Counted from the first letter of the stretch, positions 1-15,127 are shown. The stretch is 64,000 bases of DNA from Endomychus coccineus (GCA_958510875.1 OY294068.1:12687282-12751281); one strand, 5' to 3'. A program made the numbers and translations. The notes: generated from the sequence alone by a model not told the origin.

Positions 1-2680
1 TTCAAAGATCACATGGTTCTACGTAACAATATAAATGTTGCAATTAAAGACAAGATAATATTTACGAAAAAAAATTATAGAAAGGGTAAATACTGTATCT
101 ACGAATAAAAGGATTCTTTAGGTAATAATGTAAATGTTGAAATGATGATAATGAAGATAGGGTTGATTCTACGAGAAAACTAAGAACATCGCAAGGTTAA
201 ATACGGTTTCTACGAATTGAAAAGAGATATAACCACATTGGTAGCACGTCTACAGTATGTCTACGAGAAAACAAATGTTCAAACTATAGATTATTTTTTT
301 TTAAATTCAAAGATCACATGGTTCTATTCCTAACGTAACAATATAAACGTTGTAATTAAAGGCAGGATGATATTTACGAGAAAAGAAAATTATAGAAAGG
401 GTAAATACTGTATCTACGAATGAAAGGGTCAAACTATAAATTCATTTTTTAAATTCAGAAATCAAATGATTCTTTCCTCAGGTAATAATATAAACGTTGT
501 AATTTAAGGCAGGATAACATTTACGAAAAAAGAAAATTATAGAAAGGGTAAATACTGTATCTACGAATAAAAGGGATCTTTAGGTAATGATATAAATGTT
601 GAAATGATCATGATGAAGATAGGGTTGATTCTACCGAAAACTAAAAATATCGCGATTCTACCGAAAACTAAAAATATCGCAAGGTTGAATACGGTTTTTA
701 CGATTTGAAAAGAGATATAACTACATTGGTAGCACGTCTACAGTATGTCTACGAGAAAACAAATGTTCAAACAATAAATTCATTTTTTTTTTAATTCAAA
801 GATCACATGGTTCTATTCCTCACGTAACAATATAAATGTTGAAATTGAAGACAGGATAATATTTACGAAAAAAAAATTATAGAAAGGGTAAATACTGTAT
901 CTACGAATAAAAGGGTTCTTTAGGTAATAATGTAAATGTTGCAATGATGATGATGAAGATAGGGTTGATTCTATCGAAAACTAAAAACATCGCAAGGTTA
1001 AATACCATTTCTACGAATTGAAAAGAGATATAACCACATTGCTAGCATGTCTACAGTATGTCTACGAGAGAACAAATGTTCAAACTATAAATTCATTTTT
1101 TTTTAATTCAAAGATCACATGGTTCTACGTAACAATATAAATGTTGCAATTAAAGACAAGATAATATTTACGAAAAAAAATTATAGAAAGGGTAAATACT
1201 GTATCTACGAATAAAAGGATTCTTTAGGTAATAATGTAAATGTTGAAATGATGATAATGAAGATAGGGTTGATTCTACGAGAAAACTAAGAACATCGCAA
1301 GGTTAAATACGGTTTCTACGAATTGAAAAGAGATATAACCACATTGGTAGCACGTCTACAGTATGTCTACGAGAAAACAAATGTTCAAACTATAGATTAT
1401 TTTTTTTTAAATTCAAAGATCACATGGTTCTATTCCTAACGTAACAATATAAACGTTGTAATTTAAGGCAGGATAACATTTACGAAAAAAGAAAATTATA
1501 GAAAGGGTAAATACTGTATCTACGAATAAAAGGGATCTTTAGGTAATGATATAAATGTTGAAATGATCATGATGAAGATAGGGTTGATTCTACCGAACAC
1601 TATAAAAATCGAAAGGTTGAATACGGTTTCTACGAATTGAAAAGAAATATAATCACATTGGTAGCATGTCTACAGTATGTCTACGAGAAAACAAGAATGT
1701 TCAAACTATAAATTAATTTTTTTTTAATTCAAAGATCATATGGTTCTATTTCACAAGTAACAATATAAATGTTGAAATTAAAGACAGGATAATATTTACG
1801 AAAAAAGAAAATTATAGAAAGGGTAAATACTGTATCTACGAATAAAAGGGTTCTTTAGGTAATAATGTAAATGTTGAAATGATGATAATGAAGATAGGGT
1901 TGATTCTACCGAAAACTATAAACATCGGAAGGTTAAATACGGTTTCAACGAATTGAAAAGAAATATAATCACATCGGTAGCATGTCTACAGTATGTCTAC
2001 GAGAAAACAAGAATGTTCTAACTATAAATTCATTTTTTAAATTCAAAAATAAATAGGTTCTTTCCCCAGGTAATGAAATGAACGTTGTAATTTAAGGCAG
2101 GATAATATTTACGAAAAGAGAAAATTATAGAAAGGGTAAATATTGTATCTTCGAATAAAAGGGTTTTATAGGTAACAATGTAAATGTTGAAATGATGATA
2201 ATGAAGATAGGGTTGATTCTACGAGAAAACTAGAAACATCGCAAGGTTAAATACGGTTTCTACGAATTGAAAAGAGATATAACCACATTGGTAACATGTC
2301 TAAAGTATGTCTACGAGAAAACAAGAATGTTCAAACTATAAATTCATTTTTTAAATTCAGAAATCAAACGGTTCTTTCCTCAGGTAATAATATAAACGTT
2401 GTAATTTAAGGCAGGATAACATTTACGAAAAAAGAAAATTATAGAAAGGGTAAATACTGTATCTACGAATAAAAGTGTTCTTTAAGTAATAATGTGAATG
2501 TTGAAATGGTGATAATGAAGATAGGGTTGATTCTACGAGAAAACTAGAAACATCGCAAGGTTAAATACGGTTTCTACGAATTGAAAAGAGATATAACCAC
2601 ATTGGTAACATGTCTAAAGTATGTCTACGAGAAAACAAGAATGTTCAAACTATAAATTCATTTTTTAAATTCAGAAATCA
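1..2680 (+). repeat. Long-range duplicated segment of satellite A, copy 1
   Basis: This stretch matches 10335-13015 almost base for base and in the same order of variant monomers, at a constant offset of about 10.33 kb. The match includes unusual variants such as a monomer with TTCCCCAGG and one with AAAAGTGTTC. It breaks near 2,690, where copy 1 has AATGTAAGCG and the other copy has AATATAAACG. It could be a real long-period duplication inside the array or an assembly repeat. Confidence 0.8.
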
Positions 2681-5600
2681 AATGGTTCTTTTCCTCAGGT
2701 AATAATGTAAGCGTTGTAATTGAGGGCAGGATAATATTTACGAAAAAAGAAAATTGTAGAAAGGGTAAATACTGTATCTACGAATAAAAGGGTTCTTTAG
2801 GTAATGATATAAATGTTGAAATTGAAGACAGGATAATATTTACGAAAAAAAAATTATAGAAAGGGTAAATACTGTATCCACGAATAAAAGGGTTCTTTAG
2901 GTAATAATGTAAATGTTGAAATGATGATAATGAATATAGGGTTGATTCTACCAAAACTATAAACATCGAAAGGTTAAATACCATTTCTACGAATTGAAAA
3001 GAGATATAACCACATTGCTAGCATGTCTACAGTATGTCTACGAGAGAACAAATGTTCAAACTATAAATTCATTTTTTTTTAATTCAAAGATCACATGGTT
3101 CTACGTAACAATATAAATGTTGCAATTAAAGACAAGATAATATTTACGAAAAAAAATTATAGAAAGGGTAAATACTGTATCTACGAATAAAAGGATTCTT
3201 TAGGTAATAATGTAAATGTTGAAATGATGATAATGAAGATAGGGTTGATTCTACGAGAAAACTAAGAACATCGCAAGGTTAAATACGGTTTCTACGAATT
3301 GAAAAGAGATATAACCACATTGGTAGCACGTCTACAGTATGTCTACGAGAAAACAAATGTTCAAACTATAGATTATTTTTTTTTAAATTCAAAGATCACA
3401 TGGTTCTATTCCTAACGTAACAATATAAACGTTGTAATTAAAGGCAGGATGATATTTACGAGAAAAGAAAATTATAGAAAGGGTAAATACTGTATCTACG
3501 AATGAAAGGGTCAAACTATAAATTCATTTTTTAAATTCAGAAATCAAATGATTCTTTCCTCAGGTAATAATATAAACGTTGTAATTTAAGGCAGGATAAC
3601 ATTTACGAAAAAAGAAAATTATAGAAAGGGTAAATACTTTATCTACGAATAAAAGGGTTCTTTAGGTAATGATATAAATGTTGAAATGATGATAATGAAT
3701 ATAGGGTTGATTCTACCAAAACTATAAACATCGAAAGGTTAAATACCATTTCTACGAATTGAAAAGAGATATAACCACATTGCTAGCATGTCTACAGTAT
3801 GTCTACGAGAGAACAAATGTTCAAACTATAAATTCATTCTTTTTTAATTCAAAGATCACATGGTTCTACGTAACAATATAAATGTTGCAATTAAAGACAA
3901 GATAATATTTACGAAAAAAAATTATAGAAAGGGTAAATACTGTATCTACGAATAAAAGGATTCTTTAGGTAATAATGTAAATGTTGAAATGATGATAATG
4001 AAGATAGGGTTGATTCTACGAGAAAACTAAGAACATCGCAAGGTTAAATACGGTTTCTACGAATTGAAAAGAGATATAACCACATTGGTAGCACGTCTAC
4101 AGTATGTCTACGAGAAAACAAATGTTCAAACTATAGATTATTTTTTTTTAAATTCAAAGATCACATGGTTCTATTCCTAACGTAACAATATAAACGTTGT
4201 AATTAAAGGCAGGATGATATTTACGAGAAAAGAAAATTATAGAAAGGGTAAATACTGTATCTACGAATGAAAGGGTCAAACTATAAATTCATTTTTTAAA
4301 TTCAGAAATCAAATGATTCTTTCCTCAGGTAATAATATAAACGTTGTAATTTAAGGCAGGATAACATTTACGAAAAAAGAAAATTATAGAAAGGGTAAAT
4401 ACTTTATCTACGAATAAAAGGGTTCTTTAGGTAATAATGTAAATGTTGAAATGATGATAATGAATATAGGGTTGATTCTACCAAAACTATAAACATCGAA
4501 AGGTTAAATACCATTTCTACGAATTGAAAAGAGATATAACCACATTGCTAGCATGTCTACAGTATGTCTACGAGAGAACAAATGTTCAAACTATAAATTC
4601 ATTTTTTTTTAATTCAAAGATCACATGGTTCTACGTAACAATATAAATGTTGCAATTAAAGACAAGATAATATTTACGAAAAAAAATTATAGAAGGGGTA
4701 AATACTGTATCTACGAATAAAAGGATTCTTTAGGTAATAATGTAAATGTTGAAATGATGATAATGAAGATAGGGTTGATTCTACGAGAAAACTAAGAACA
4801 TCGCAAGGTTAAATACGGTTTCTACGAATTGAAAAGAGATATAACCACATTGGTAGCACGTCTACAGTATGTCTACGAGAAAACAAATGTTCAAACTATA
4901 GATTATTTTTTTTTAAATTCAAAGATCACATGGTTCTATTCCTAACGTAACAATATAAACGTTGTAATTAAAGGCAGGATGATATTTACGAGAAAAGAAA
5001 ATTATAGAAAGGGTAAATACTGTATCTACGAATAAAAGGGATCTTTAGGTAATGATATAAATGTTGAAATGATCATGATGAAGATAGGGTTGATTCTACC
5101 GAAAACTAAAAATATCGCAAGGTTGAATACGGTTTTTACGATTTGAAAAGAGATATAACTACATTGGTAGCACGTCTACAGTATGTCTACGAGAAAACAA
5201 ATGTTCAAACAATAAATTCATTTTTTTTTTAATTCAAAGATCACATGGTTCTATTCCTCACGTAACAATATAAATGTTGAAATTGAAGACAGGATAATAT
5301 TTACGAAAAAAAAATTATAGAAAGGGTAAATACTGTATCTACGAATAAAATGTTTCTTTAGGTAATAATGTAAATGTTGCAATGATGATGATGAAGATAG
5401 GGTTGATTCTATCGAAAACTAAAAACATCGCAAGGTTAAATACCATTTCTACGAATTGAAAAGAGATATAACCACATTGCTAGCATGTCTACAGTATGTC
5501 TACGAGAGAACAAATGTTCAAACTATAAATTCATTTTTTTTTAATTCAAAGATCACATGGTTCTACGTAACAATATAAATGTTGCAATTAAAGACAAGAT

Positions 5601-8600
5601 AATATTTACGAAAAAAAATTATAGAAAGGGTAAATACTGTATCTACGAATAAAAGGATTCTTTAGGTAATAATGTAAATGTTGAAATGATGATAATGAAG
5701 ATAGGGTTGATTCTACGAGAAAACTAAGAACATCGCAAGGTTAAATACGGTTTCTACGAATTGAAAAGAGATATAACCACATTGGTAGCACGTCTACAGT
5801 ATGTCTACGAGAAAACAAATGTTCAAACTATAGATTATTTTTTTTTAAATTCAAAGATCACATGGTTCTATTCCTAACGTAACAATATAAACGTTGTAAT
5901 TAAAGGCAGGATGATATTTACGAGAAAAGAAAATTATAGAAAGGGTAAATACTGTATCTACGAATGAAAGGGTCAAACTATAAATTCATTTTTTAAATTC
6001 AGAAATCAAATGATTCTTTCCTCAGGTAATAATATAAACGTTGTAATTTAAGGCAGGATAACATTTACGAAAAAAGAAAATTATAGAAAGGGTAAATACT
6101 TTATCTACGAATAAAAGGGTTCTTTAGGTAATAATGTAAATGTTGAAATGATGATAATGAATATAGGGTTGATTCTACCAAAACTATAAACATCGAAAGG
6201 TTAAATACCATTTCTACGAATTGAAAAGAGATATAACCACATTGCTAGCATGTCTACAGTATGTCTACGAGAGAACAAATGTTCAAACTATAAATTCATT
6301 TTTTTTTAATTCAAAGATCACATGGTTCTACGTAACAATATAAATGTTGCAATTAAAGACAAGATAATATTTACGAAAAAAAATTATAGAAAGGGTAAAT
6401 ACTGTATCTACGAATAAAAGGATTCTTTAGGTAATAATGTAAATGTTGAAATGATGATAATGAAGATAGGGTTGATTCTACGAGAAAACTAAGAACATCG
6501 CAAGGTTAAATACGGTTTCTACGAATTGAAAAGAGATATAACCACATTGGTAGCACGTCTACAGTATGTCTACGAGAAAACAAATGTTCAAACTATAGAT
6601 TATTTTTTTTTAAATTCAAAGATCACATGGTTCTATTCCTAACGTAACAATATAAACGTTGTAATTAAAGGCAGGATGATATTTACGAGAAAAGAAAATT
6701 ATAGAAAGGGTAAATACTGTATCTACGAATAAAAGGGATCTTTAGGTAATGATATAAATGTTGAAATGATCATGATGAAGATAGGGTTGATTCTACCGAA
6801 AACTAAAAATATCGCAAGGTTGAATACGGTTTTTACGATTTGAAAAGAGATATAACTACATTGGTAGCACGTCTACAGTATGTCTACGAGAAAACAAATG
6901 TTCAAACAATAAATTCATTTTTTTTTTAATTCAAAGATCACATGGTTCTATTCCTCACGTAACAATATAAATGTTGAAATTGAAGACAGGATAATATTTA
7001 CGAAAAAAAAATTATAGAAAGGGTAAATACTGTATCTACGAATAAAAGGGTTCTTTAGGTAATAATGTAAATGTTGCAATGATGATGATGAAGATAGGGT
7101 TGATTCTATCGAAAACTAAAAACATCGCAAGGTTAAATACCATTTCTACGAATTGAAAAGAGATATAACCACATTGCTAGCATGTCTACAGTATGTCTAC
7201 GAGAGAACAAATGTTCAAACTATAAATTCATTTTTTTTTAATTCAAAGATCACATGGTTCTACGTAACAATATAAATGTTGCAATTAAAGACAAGATAAT
7301 ATTTACGAAAAAAAATTATAGAAAGGGTAAATACTGTATCTACGAATAAAAGGATTCTTTAGGTAATAATGTAAATGTTGAAATGATGATAATGAAGATA
7401 GGGTTGATTCTACGAGAAAACTAAGAACATCGCAAGGTTAAATACGGTTTCTACGAATTGAAAAGAGATATAACCACATTGGTAGCACGTCTACAGTATG
7501 TCTACGAGAAAACAAATGTTCAAACTATAGATTATTTTTTTTTAAATTCAAAGATCACATGGTTCTATTCCTAACGTAACAATATAAACGTTGTAATTAA
7601 AGGCAGGATGATATTTACGAGAAAAGAAAATTATAGAAAGGGTAAATACTGTATCTACGAATGAAAGGGTCAAACTATAAATTCATTTTTTAAATTCAGA
7701 AATCAAATGATTCTTTCCTCAGGTAATAATATAAACGTTGTAATTTAAGGCAGGATAACATTTACGAAAAAAGAAAATTATAGAAAGGGTAAATACTGTA
7801 TCTACGAATAAAAGGGATCTTTAGGTAATGATATAAATGTTGAAATGATCATGATGAAGATAGGGTTGATTCTACCGAAAACTAAAAATATCGCAAGGTT
7901 GAATACGGTTTTTACGATTTGAAAAGAGATATAACTACATTGGTAGCACGTCTACAGTATGTCTACGAGAAAACAAATGTTCAAACAATAAATTCATTTT
8001 TTTTTTAATTCAAAGATCACATGGTTCTATTCCTCACGTAACAATATAAATGTTGAAATTGAAGACAGGATAATATTTACGAAAAAAAAATTATAGAAAG
8101 GGTAAATACTGTATCTACGAATAAAAGGGTTCTTTAGGTAATAATGTAAATGTTGCAATGATGATGATGAAGATAGGGTTGATTCTACCGAAAACTAAAA
8201 ACATCGCAAGGTTAAATACCATTTCTACGAATTGAAAAGAGATATAACCACATTGCTAGCATGTCTACAGTATGTCTACGAGAGAACAAATGTTCAAACT
8301 ATAAATTCATTTTTTTTTAATTCAAAGATCACATGGTTCTACGTAACAATATAAATGTTGCAATTAAAGACAAGATAATATTTACGAAAAAAAATTATAG
8401 AAAGGGTAAATACTGTATCCACGAATAAAAGGGTTCTTTAGGTAATAATGTAAATGTTGAAATGATGATAATGAATATAGGGTTGATTCTACCAAAACTA
8501 TAAACATCGAAAGGTTAAATACCATTTCTACGAATTGAAAAGAGATATAACCACATTGCTAGCATGTCTACAGTATGTCTACGAGAGAACAAATGTTCAA

Positions 8601-10334
8601 ACTATAAATTCATTTTTTTTTAATTCAAAGATCACATGGTTCTACGTAACAATATAAATGTTGCAATTAAAGACAAGATAATATTTACGAAAAAAAATTA
8701 TAGAAAGGGTAAATACTGTATCCACGAATAAAAGGGTTCTTTAGGTAATAATGTAAATGTTGAAATGATGATAATGAATATAGGGTTGATTCTACCAAAA
8801 CTATAAACATCAAAAGGTTAAATACCATTTCTACGAATTGAAAAGAGATATAACCACATTGCTAGCATGTCTACAGTATGTCTACGAGAGAACAAATGTT
8901 CAAACTATAAATTCATTTTTTTTTAATTCAAAGATCACATGGTTCTACGTAACAATATAAATGTTGCAATTAAAGACAAGATAATATTTACGAAAAAAAA
9001 TTATAGAAAGGGTAAATACTGTATCTACGAATAAAAGGATTCTTTAGGTAATAATGTAAATGTTGAAATGATGATAATGAAGATAGGGTTGATTCTACGA
9101 GAAAACTAAGAACATCGCAAGGTTAAATACGGTTTCTACGAATTGAAAAGAGATATAACCACATTGGTAGCACGTCTACAGTATGTCTACGAGAAAACAA
9201 ATGTTCAAACTATAGATTATTTTTTTTAAAATTCAAAGATCACATGGTTCTATTCCTAACGTAACAATATAAACGTTGTAATTAAAGGCAGGATGATATT
9301 TACGAGAAAAGAAAATTATAGAAAGGGTAAATACTGTATCTACGAATGAAAGGGTCAAACTATAAATTCATTTTTTAAATTCAGAAATCAAATGATTCTT
9401 TCCTCAGGTAATAATATAAACGTTGTAATTTAAGGCAGGATAACATTTACGAAAAAAGAAAATTATAGAAAGGGTAAATACTGTATCTACGAATAAAAGG
9501 GATCTTTAGGTAATGATATAAATGTTGAAATGATCATGATGAAGATAGGGTTGATTCTACCGAAAACTAAAAATATCGCGATTCTACCGAAAACTAAAAA
9601 TATCGCAAGGTTGAATACGGTTTTTACGATTTGAAAAGAGATATAACTACATTGGTAGCATGTCTACAGTATGTCTACGAGAAAACAAATGTTCAAACAA
9701 TAAATTCATTTTTTTTTTAATTCAAAGATCACATGGTTCTATTCCTCACGTAACAATATAAATGTTGAAATTGAAGACAGGATAATATTTACGAAAAAAA
9801 AATTATAGAAAGGGTAAATACTGTATCTACGAATAAAAGGGTTCTTTAGGTAATAATGTAAATGTTGAAAAGATGATAATGAATATAGGGTTGATTCTAC
9901 CGAAAACTATAAACATCGAAAGGTTAAATACCATTTCTACGAATTGAAAAGAGATATAACCACATTGCTAGCATGTCTACAGTATGTCTACGAGAGAACA
10001 AATGTTCAAACTATAAATTCATTTTTTTTTAATTCAAAGATCACATGGTTCTACGTAACAATATAAATGTTGCAATTAAAGACAAGATAATATTTACGAA
10101 AAAAAATTATAGAAAGGGTAAATACTGTATCCACGAATAAAAGGGTTCTTTAGGTAATAATGTAAATGTTGAAATGATGATAATGAATATAGGGTTGATT
10201 CTACCAAAACTATAAACATCGAAAGGTTAAATACCATTTCTACGAATTGAAAAGAGATATAACCACATTGCTAGCATGTCTACAGTATGTCTACGAGAGA
10301 ACAAATGTTCAAACTATAAATTCATTTTTTTTTA

Positions 10335-13015
10335 ATTCAAAGATCACATGGTTCTACGTAACAATATAAATGTTGCAATTAAAGACAAGATAATATTTAC
10401 GAAAAAAAATTATAGAAAGGGTAAATACTGTATCTACGAATAAAAGGATTCTTTAGGTAATAATGTAAATGTTGAAATGATGATAATGAAGATAGGGTTG
10501 ATTCTACGAGAAAACTAAGAACATCGCAAGGTTAAATACGGTTTCTACGAATTGAAAAGAGATATAACCACATTGGTAGCACGTCTACAGTATGTCTACG
10601 AGAAAACAAATGTTCAAACTATAGATTATTTTTTTTTAAATTCAAAGATCACATGGTTCTATTCCTAACGTAACAATATAAACGTTGTAATTAAAGGCAG
10701 GATGATATTTACGAGAAAAGAAAATTATAGAAAGGGTAAATACTGTATCTACGAATGAAAGGGTCAAACTATAAATTCATTTTTTAAATTCAGAAATCAA
10801 ATGATTCTTTCCTCAGGTAATAATATAAACGTTGTAATTTAAGGCAGGATAACATTTACGAAAAAAGAAAATTATAGAAAGGGTAAATACTGTATCTACG
10901 AATGAAAGGGATCTTTAGGTAATGATATAAATGTTGAAATGATCATGATGAAGATAGGGTTGATTCTACCGAAAACTAAAAATATCGCGATTCTACCGAA
11001 AACTAAAAATATCGCAAGGTTGAATACGGTTTTTACGATTTGAAAAGAGATATAACTACATTGGTAGCACGTCTACAGTATGTCTACGAGAAAACAAATG
11101 TTCAAACAATAAATTCATTTTTTTTTTAATTCAAAGATCACATGGTTCTATTCCTCACGTAACAATATAAATGTTGAAATTGAAGACAGGATAATATTTA
11201 CGAAAAAAAAATTATAGAAAGGGTAAATACTGTATCTACGAATAAAAGGGTTCTTTAGGTAATAATGTAAATGTTGCAATGATGATGATGAAGATAGGGT
11301 TGATTCTATCGAAAACTAAAAACATCGCAAGGTTAAATACCATTTCTACGAATTGAAAAGAGATATAACCACATTGCTAGCATGTCTACAGTATGTCTAC
11401 GAGAGAACAAATGTTCAAACTATAAATTCATTTTTTTTTAATTCAAAGATCACATGGTTCTACGTAACAATATAAATGTTGCAATTAAAGACAAGATAAT
11501 ATTTACGAAAAAAAATTATAGAAAGGGTAAATACTGTATCTACGAATAAAAGGATTCTTTAGGTAATAATGTAAATGTTGAAATGATGATAATGAAGATA
11601 GGGTTGATTCTACGAGAAAACTAAGAACATCGCAAGGTTAAATACGGTTTCTACGAATTGAAAAGAGATATAACCACATTGGTAGCACGTCTACAGTATG
11701 TCTACGAGAAAACAAATGTTCAAACTATAGATTATTTTTTTTTAAATTCAAAGATCACATGGTTCTATTCCTAACGTAACAATATAAACGTTGTAATTTA
11801 AGGCAGGATAACATTTACGAAAAAAGAAAATTATAGAAAGGGTAAATACTGTATCTACGAATAAAAGGGATCTTTAGGTAATGATATAAATGTTGAAATG
11901 ATCATGATGAAGATAGGGTTGATTCTACCGAACACTATAAAAATCGAAAGGTTGAATACGGTTTCTACGAATTGAAAAGAAATATAATCACATTGGTAGC
12001 ATGTCTACAGTATGTCTACGAGAAAACAAGAATGTTCAAACTATAAATTAATTTTTTTTTAATTCAAAGATCATATGGTTCTATTTCACAAGTAACAATA
12101 TAAATGTTGAAATTAAAGACAGGATAATATTTACGAAAAAAGAAAATTATAGAAAGGGTAAATACTGTATCTACGAATAAAAGGGTTCTTTAGGTAATAA
12201 TGTAAATGTTGAAATGATGATAATGAAGATAGGGTTGATTCTACCGAAAACTATAAACATCGGAAGGTTAAATACGGTTTCAACGAATTGAAAAGAAATA
12301 TAATCACATCGGTAGCATGTCTACAGTATGTCTACGAGAAAACAAGAATGTTCTAACTATAAATTCATTTTTTAAATTCAAAAATAAATAGGTTCTTTCC
12401 CCAGGTAATGAAATGAACGTTGTAATTTAAGGCAGGATAATATTTACGAAAAGAGAAAATTATAGAAAGGGTAAATATTGTATCTTCGAATAAAAGGGTT
12501 TTATAGGTAACAATGTAAATGTTGAAATGATGATAATGAAGATAGGGTTGATTCTACGAGAAAACTAGAAACATCGCAAGGTTAAATACGGTTTCTACGA
12601 ATTGAAAAGAGATATAACCACATTGGTAACATGTCTAAAGTATGTCTACGAGAAAACAAGAATGTTCAAACTATAAATTCATTTTTTAAATTCAGAAATC
12701 AAACGGTTCTTTCCTCAGGTAATAATATAAACGTTGTAATTTAAGGCAGGATAACATTTACGAAAAAAGAAAATTATAGAAAGGGTAAATACTGTATCTA
12801 CGAATAAAAGTGTTCTTTAAGTAATAATGTGAATGTTGAAATGGTGATAATGAAGATAGGGTTGATTCTACGAGAAAACTAGAAACATCGCAAGGTTAAA
12901 TACGGTTTCTACGAATTGAAAAGAGATATAACCACATTGGTAACATGTCTAAAGTATGTCTACGAGAAAACAAGAATGTTCAAACTATAAATTAATTTTT
13001 TAAATTCAGAAATCA
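10335..13015 (+). repeat. Long-range duplicated segment of satellite A, copy 2
   Basis: Second copy of the segment at 1-2680. It contains the same 1106/1107-bp block, including the internal 27-bp tandem duplication, followed by the same series of single monomers. After 13,015 the monomers become progressively more divergent. Confidence 0.8.
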
Positions 13016-14440
13016 AATGGTTCTTTCCTCAGGTAATAATATAAACGTTGTAATTTAAGGCAGGATAACATTTACGAAAAAAGAAAATTATAGAAAGGGT
13101 AAATACTTTATCTACGAATAAAAGGGTTCTTTAGGTAATACTGTGAATGTTGAAATGATGATATTGAAGATAGGGTTGATTCTACCGAAAACTAAAAACA
13201 TCGCAAGGTTAAATACGGTTTCTACGAATTGAAAAGAGATATAACCACATTGGTAGCCCGTCTACAGTATGACTACGAGGAAACAAATGTTTAAACTATA
13301 AATTCATTTTTTTTTAATTCAAAGATCACATGGTTCTATTCCTCACGTAACAATATAAATGTTGAAATTAAAGACAGATATAATAATGTAAATGTTGAAA
13401 TGATGGTAATGAAGATAGGGTTGATTCTACCGAAAACTTCAAACATCGAAAGGTTAAATACAGTTTCTACGAATTGAAAAGAAATATAATCACATTGGTA
13501 GCATGTCTACAGTATGTCTACGAGAAAACAAATGTTCAAACTATAAATTCAGTTTTCTTTTAATTCAATTTAATTTTTTGTTCTATTCCTCACGTAACAA
13601 TATGAATGTTGAAATTAAAGACAGGATAATATTTACGGAAAAAGAAAAACATAGAAAGGGTAAATACTGTATCTACGAATAAAAGTGTTCTTTAGGTAAT
13701 AATGTAAATGTTGAAATGATGATAATGAAAGATAGGGTTGATTCTATCGAAAACTAAAAACATCTTGAGGTTGAATACGGTTTGTACGAATTGAAAAGAG
13801 TTATAATCACATTGGTAGCATGTCTACAGTATGTCTACGAGAAAACAAGAAGGTCATAAATGCATTTTTTTAAATTCAAAGATCAAATGGTTATATTCCT
13901 GAGGTAATAATATAAATGTTGAAATTAAAGACAGGATAATATTTACGAAAACAGAGAAACATAGAAAGGATAAATACTGTATCTACGAATAAAAGGGTCT
14001 ATTCTTTAGGTAATTATGTAAATGTTGAAATTATGATAATGAAGATAGGGTTGATTCTACCGAAAACTAAAAACATCTCAAGCTTACATACGGTTTGTAC
14101 GAATTGAAAAGAGTTATAATCACATCGGTAGCATGTCTACAATATGTCTACGAGAAAACGAGAAGGTTCAAACAATAAATACATTTCTTTTAATTGAAAG
14201 ATCAAATGGTTCTATTCCTCAGGACCTCAGGTAATAATATTAATGTTGAAATTAAAAACAGGATAATATTTACGAAAAAAGAAAAACATAGGAAGGGTAA
14301 ATACTGTATCTACGAATAAAAGGGTCCATTATTTAGGTAATAATGTGAATGTTGGAATGATGATAATGAACATAAGGTTGCTTCTACCGAAAACTATGAA
14401 CATCGAAAGGTTTATAAGGTTTGTTCGAGTTGAAAAAGAG

Positions 14441-15127
14441 GGTAGTCAAAAGGAGGGTAAATAAAAATTTTCAAATTATGAAAAAAGAAAAACAAATGTG
14501 AATACTGCTTCTAGGTATTGAAAAGATAGAAAATCAAATAGGTAATACGTCTACCAAAAAACAAAGCGCTTCAAATTTTAAATGCAATTTATTTTATACA
14601 AATGTAAGGTTGTCTATTCTTTTGGTAATAATCTAAATCTCGAAATGATGATATTGAAGACGGGGTAAATTCTTAGAAAACGAAAATCATGAAGGGTTAA
14701 ATACGGTTTCTACGCGTTGAAAAGATGTCTGCGAGAAAACAAAGATGCAAATTATGAATAATTTTTTTTAAATTCGGAGATTAAATGGTCGATTCCACAG
14801 ATAATGATCCAAATGTTGAAATTGAAGGCATAATTATTGAAGAAGAACATAGAAAGGTTGATTCGGTTTCTTCAAGTTGAAAAACTAAAAGATTCTAATG
14901 ATAAACACAATTTTTAAATTCTAAATTTAAATGGTCTATTCTCAAGGTAATAATGAATGTTGAAATGATGATAGTGTAGAGAGGAAAAACATTTGAGAGG
15001 TTGAATACGGTTTCTACGAGTTGAAAATACAGATAATCAAATATGTCTATGAGGAAACAAAAAGGTTCCAATTATAAATACATTTTTTAAATTCAAAGAT
15101 CGAGTGGTATATTTTTCAGGTAATATC
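14441..15127. repeat. Degenerate right edge of satellite A
   Basis: The satellite landmarks (GGTAATAATCTAAATG, TTGAATACGGTTTCTACGAG, GAGAAAACAAA) are still visible, but spacing and sequence decay and segments are lost. This is the usual look of an array border that is no longer homogenised. No gene is seen. Confidence 0.8.

Larger units (their letters stand above)
1..14440. repeat. Satellite A: tandem array with higher-order blocks
   Basis: Tandem repeat that runs off the left edge. The landmark GGGTTGATTCTAC recurs mostly every 302-318 bp, with a few longer steps. Monomers contain several short related segments, each carrying a (T)TACGA core followed by an A-rich stretch, so a monomer probably grew from a shorter unit of roughly 60 bp. 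The landmark TTCAAAGATCACATGG joined directly to TTCTACG marks block starts near 1, 1107, 3083, 3848, 4613, 5545, 6310, 7242, 8321, 8623, 8927, 10033, 10335 and 11442. This gives blocks of 1106, 765, 765, 932, 765, 932, 1079, 302, 304, 1106, 302 and 1107 bp, plus one long irregular stretch (1107-3083). No coding potential is seen. Function is unknown; such arrays are typical of pericentromeric or other heterochromatin. Confidence 0.95.

Noticed and set aside
1..14440. CRISPR-like regular repeats
   Set aside because: The whole unit is repeated with no unique spacers, and the DNA is eukaryotic. It is a satellite.
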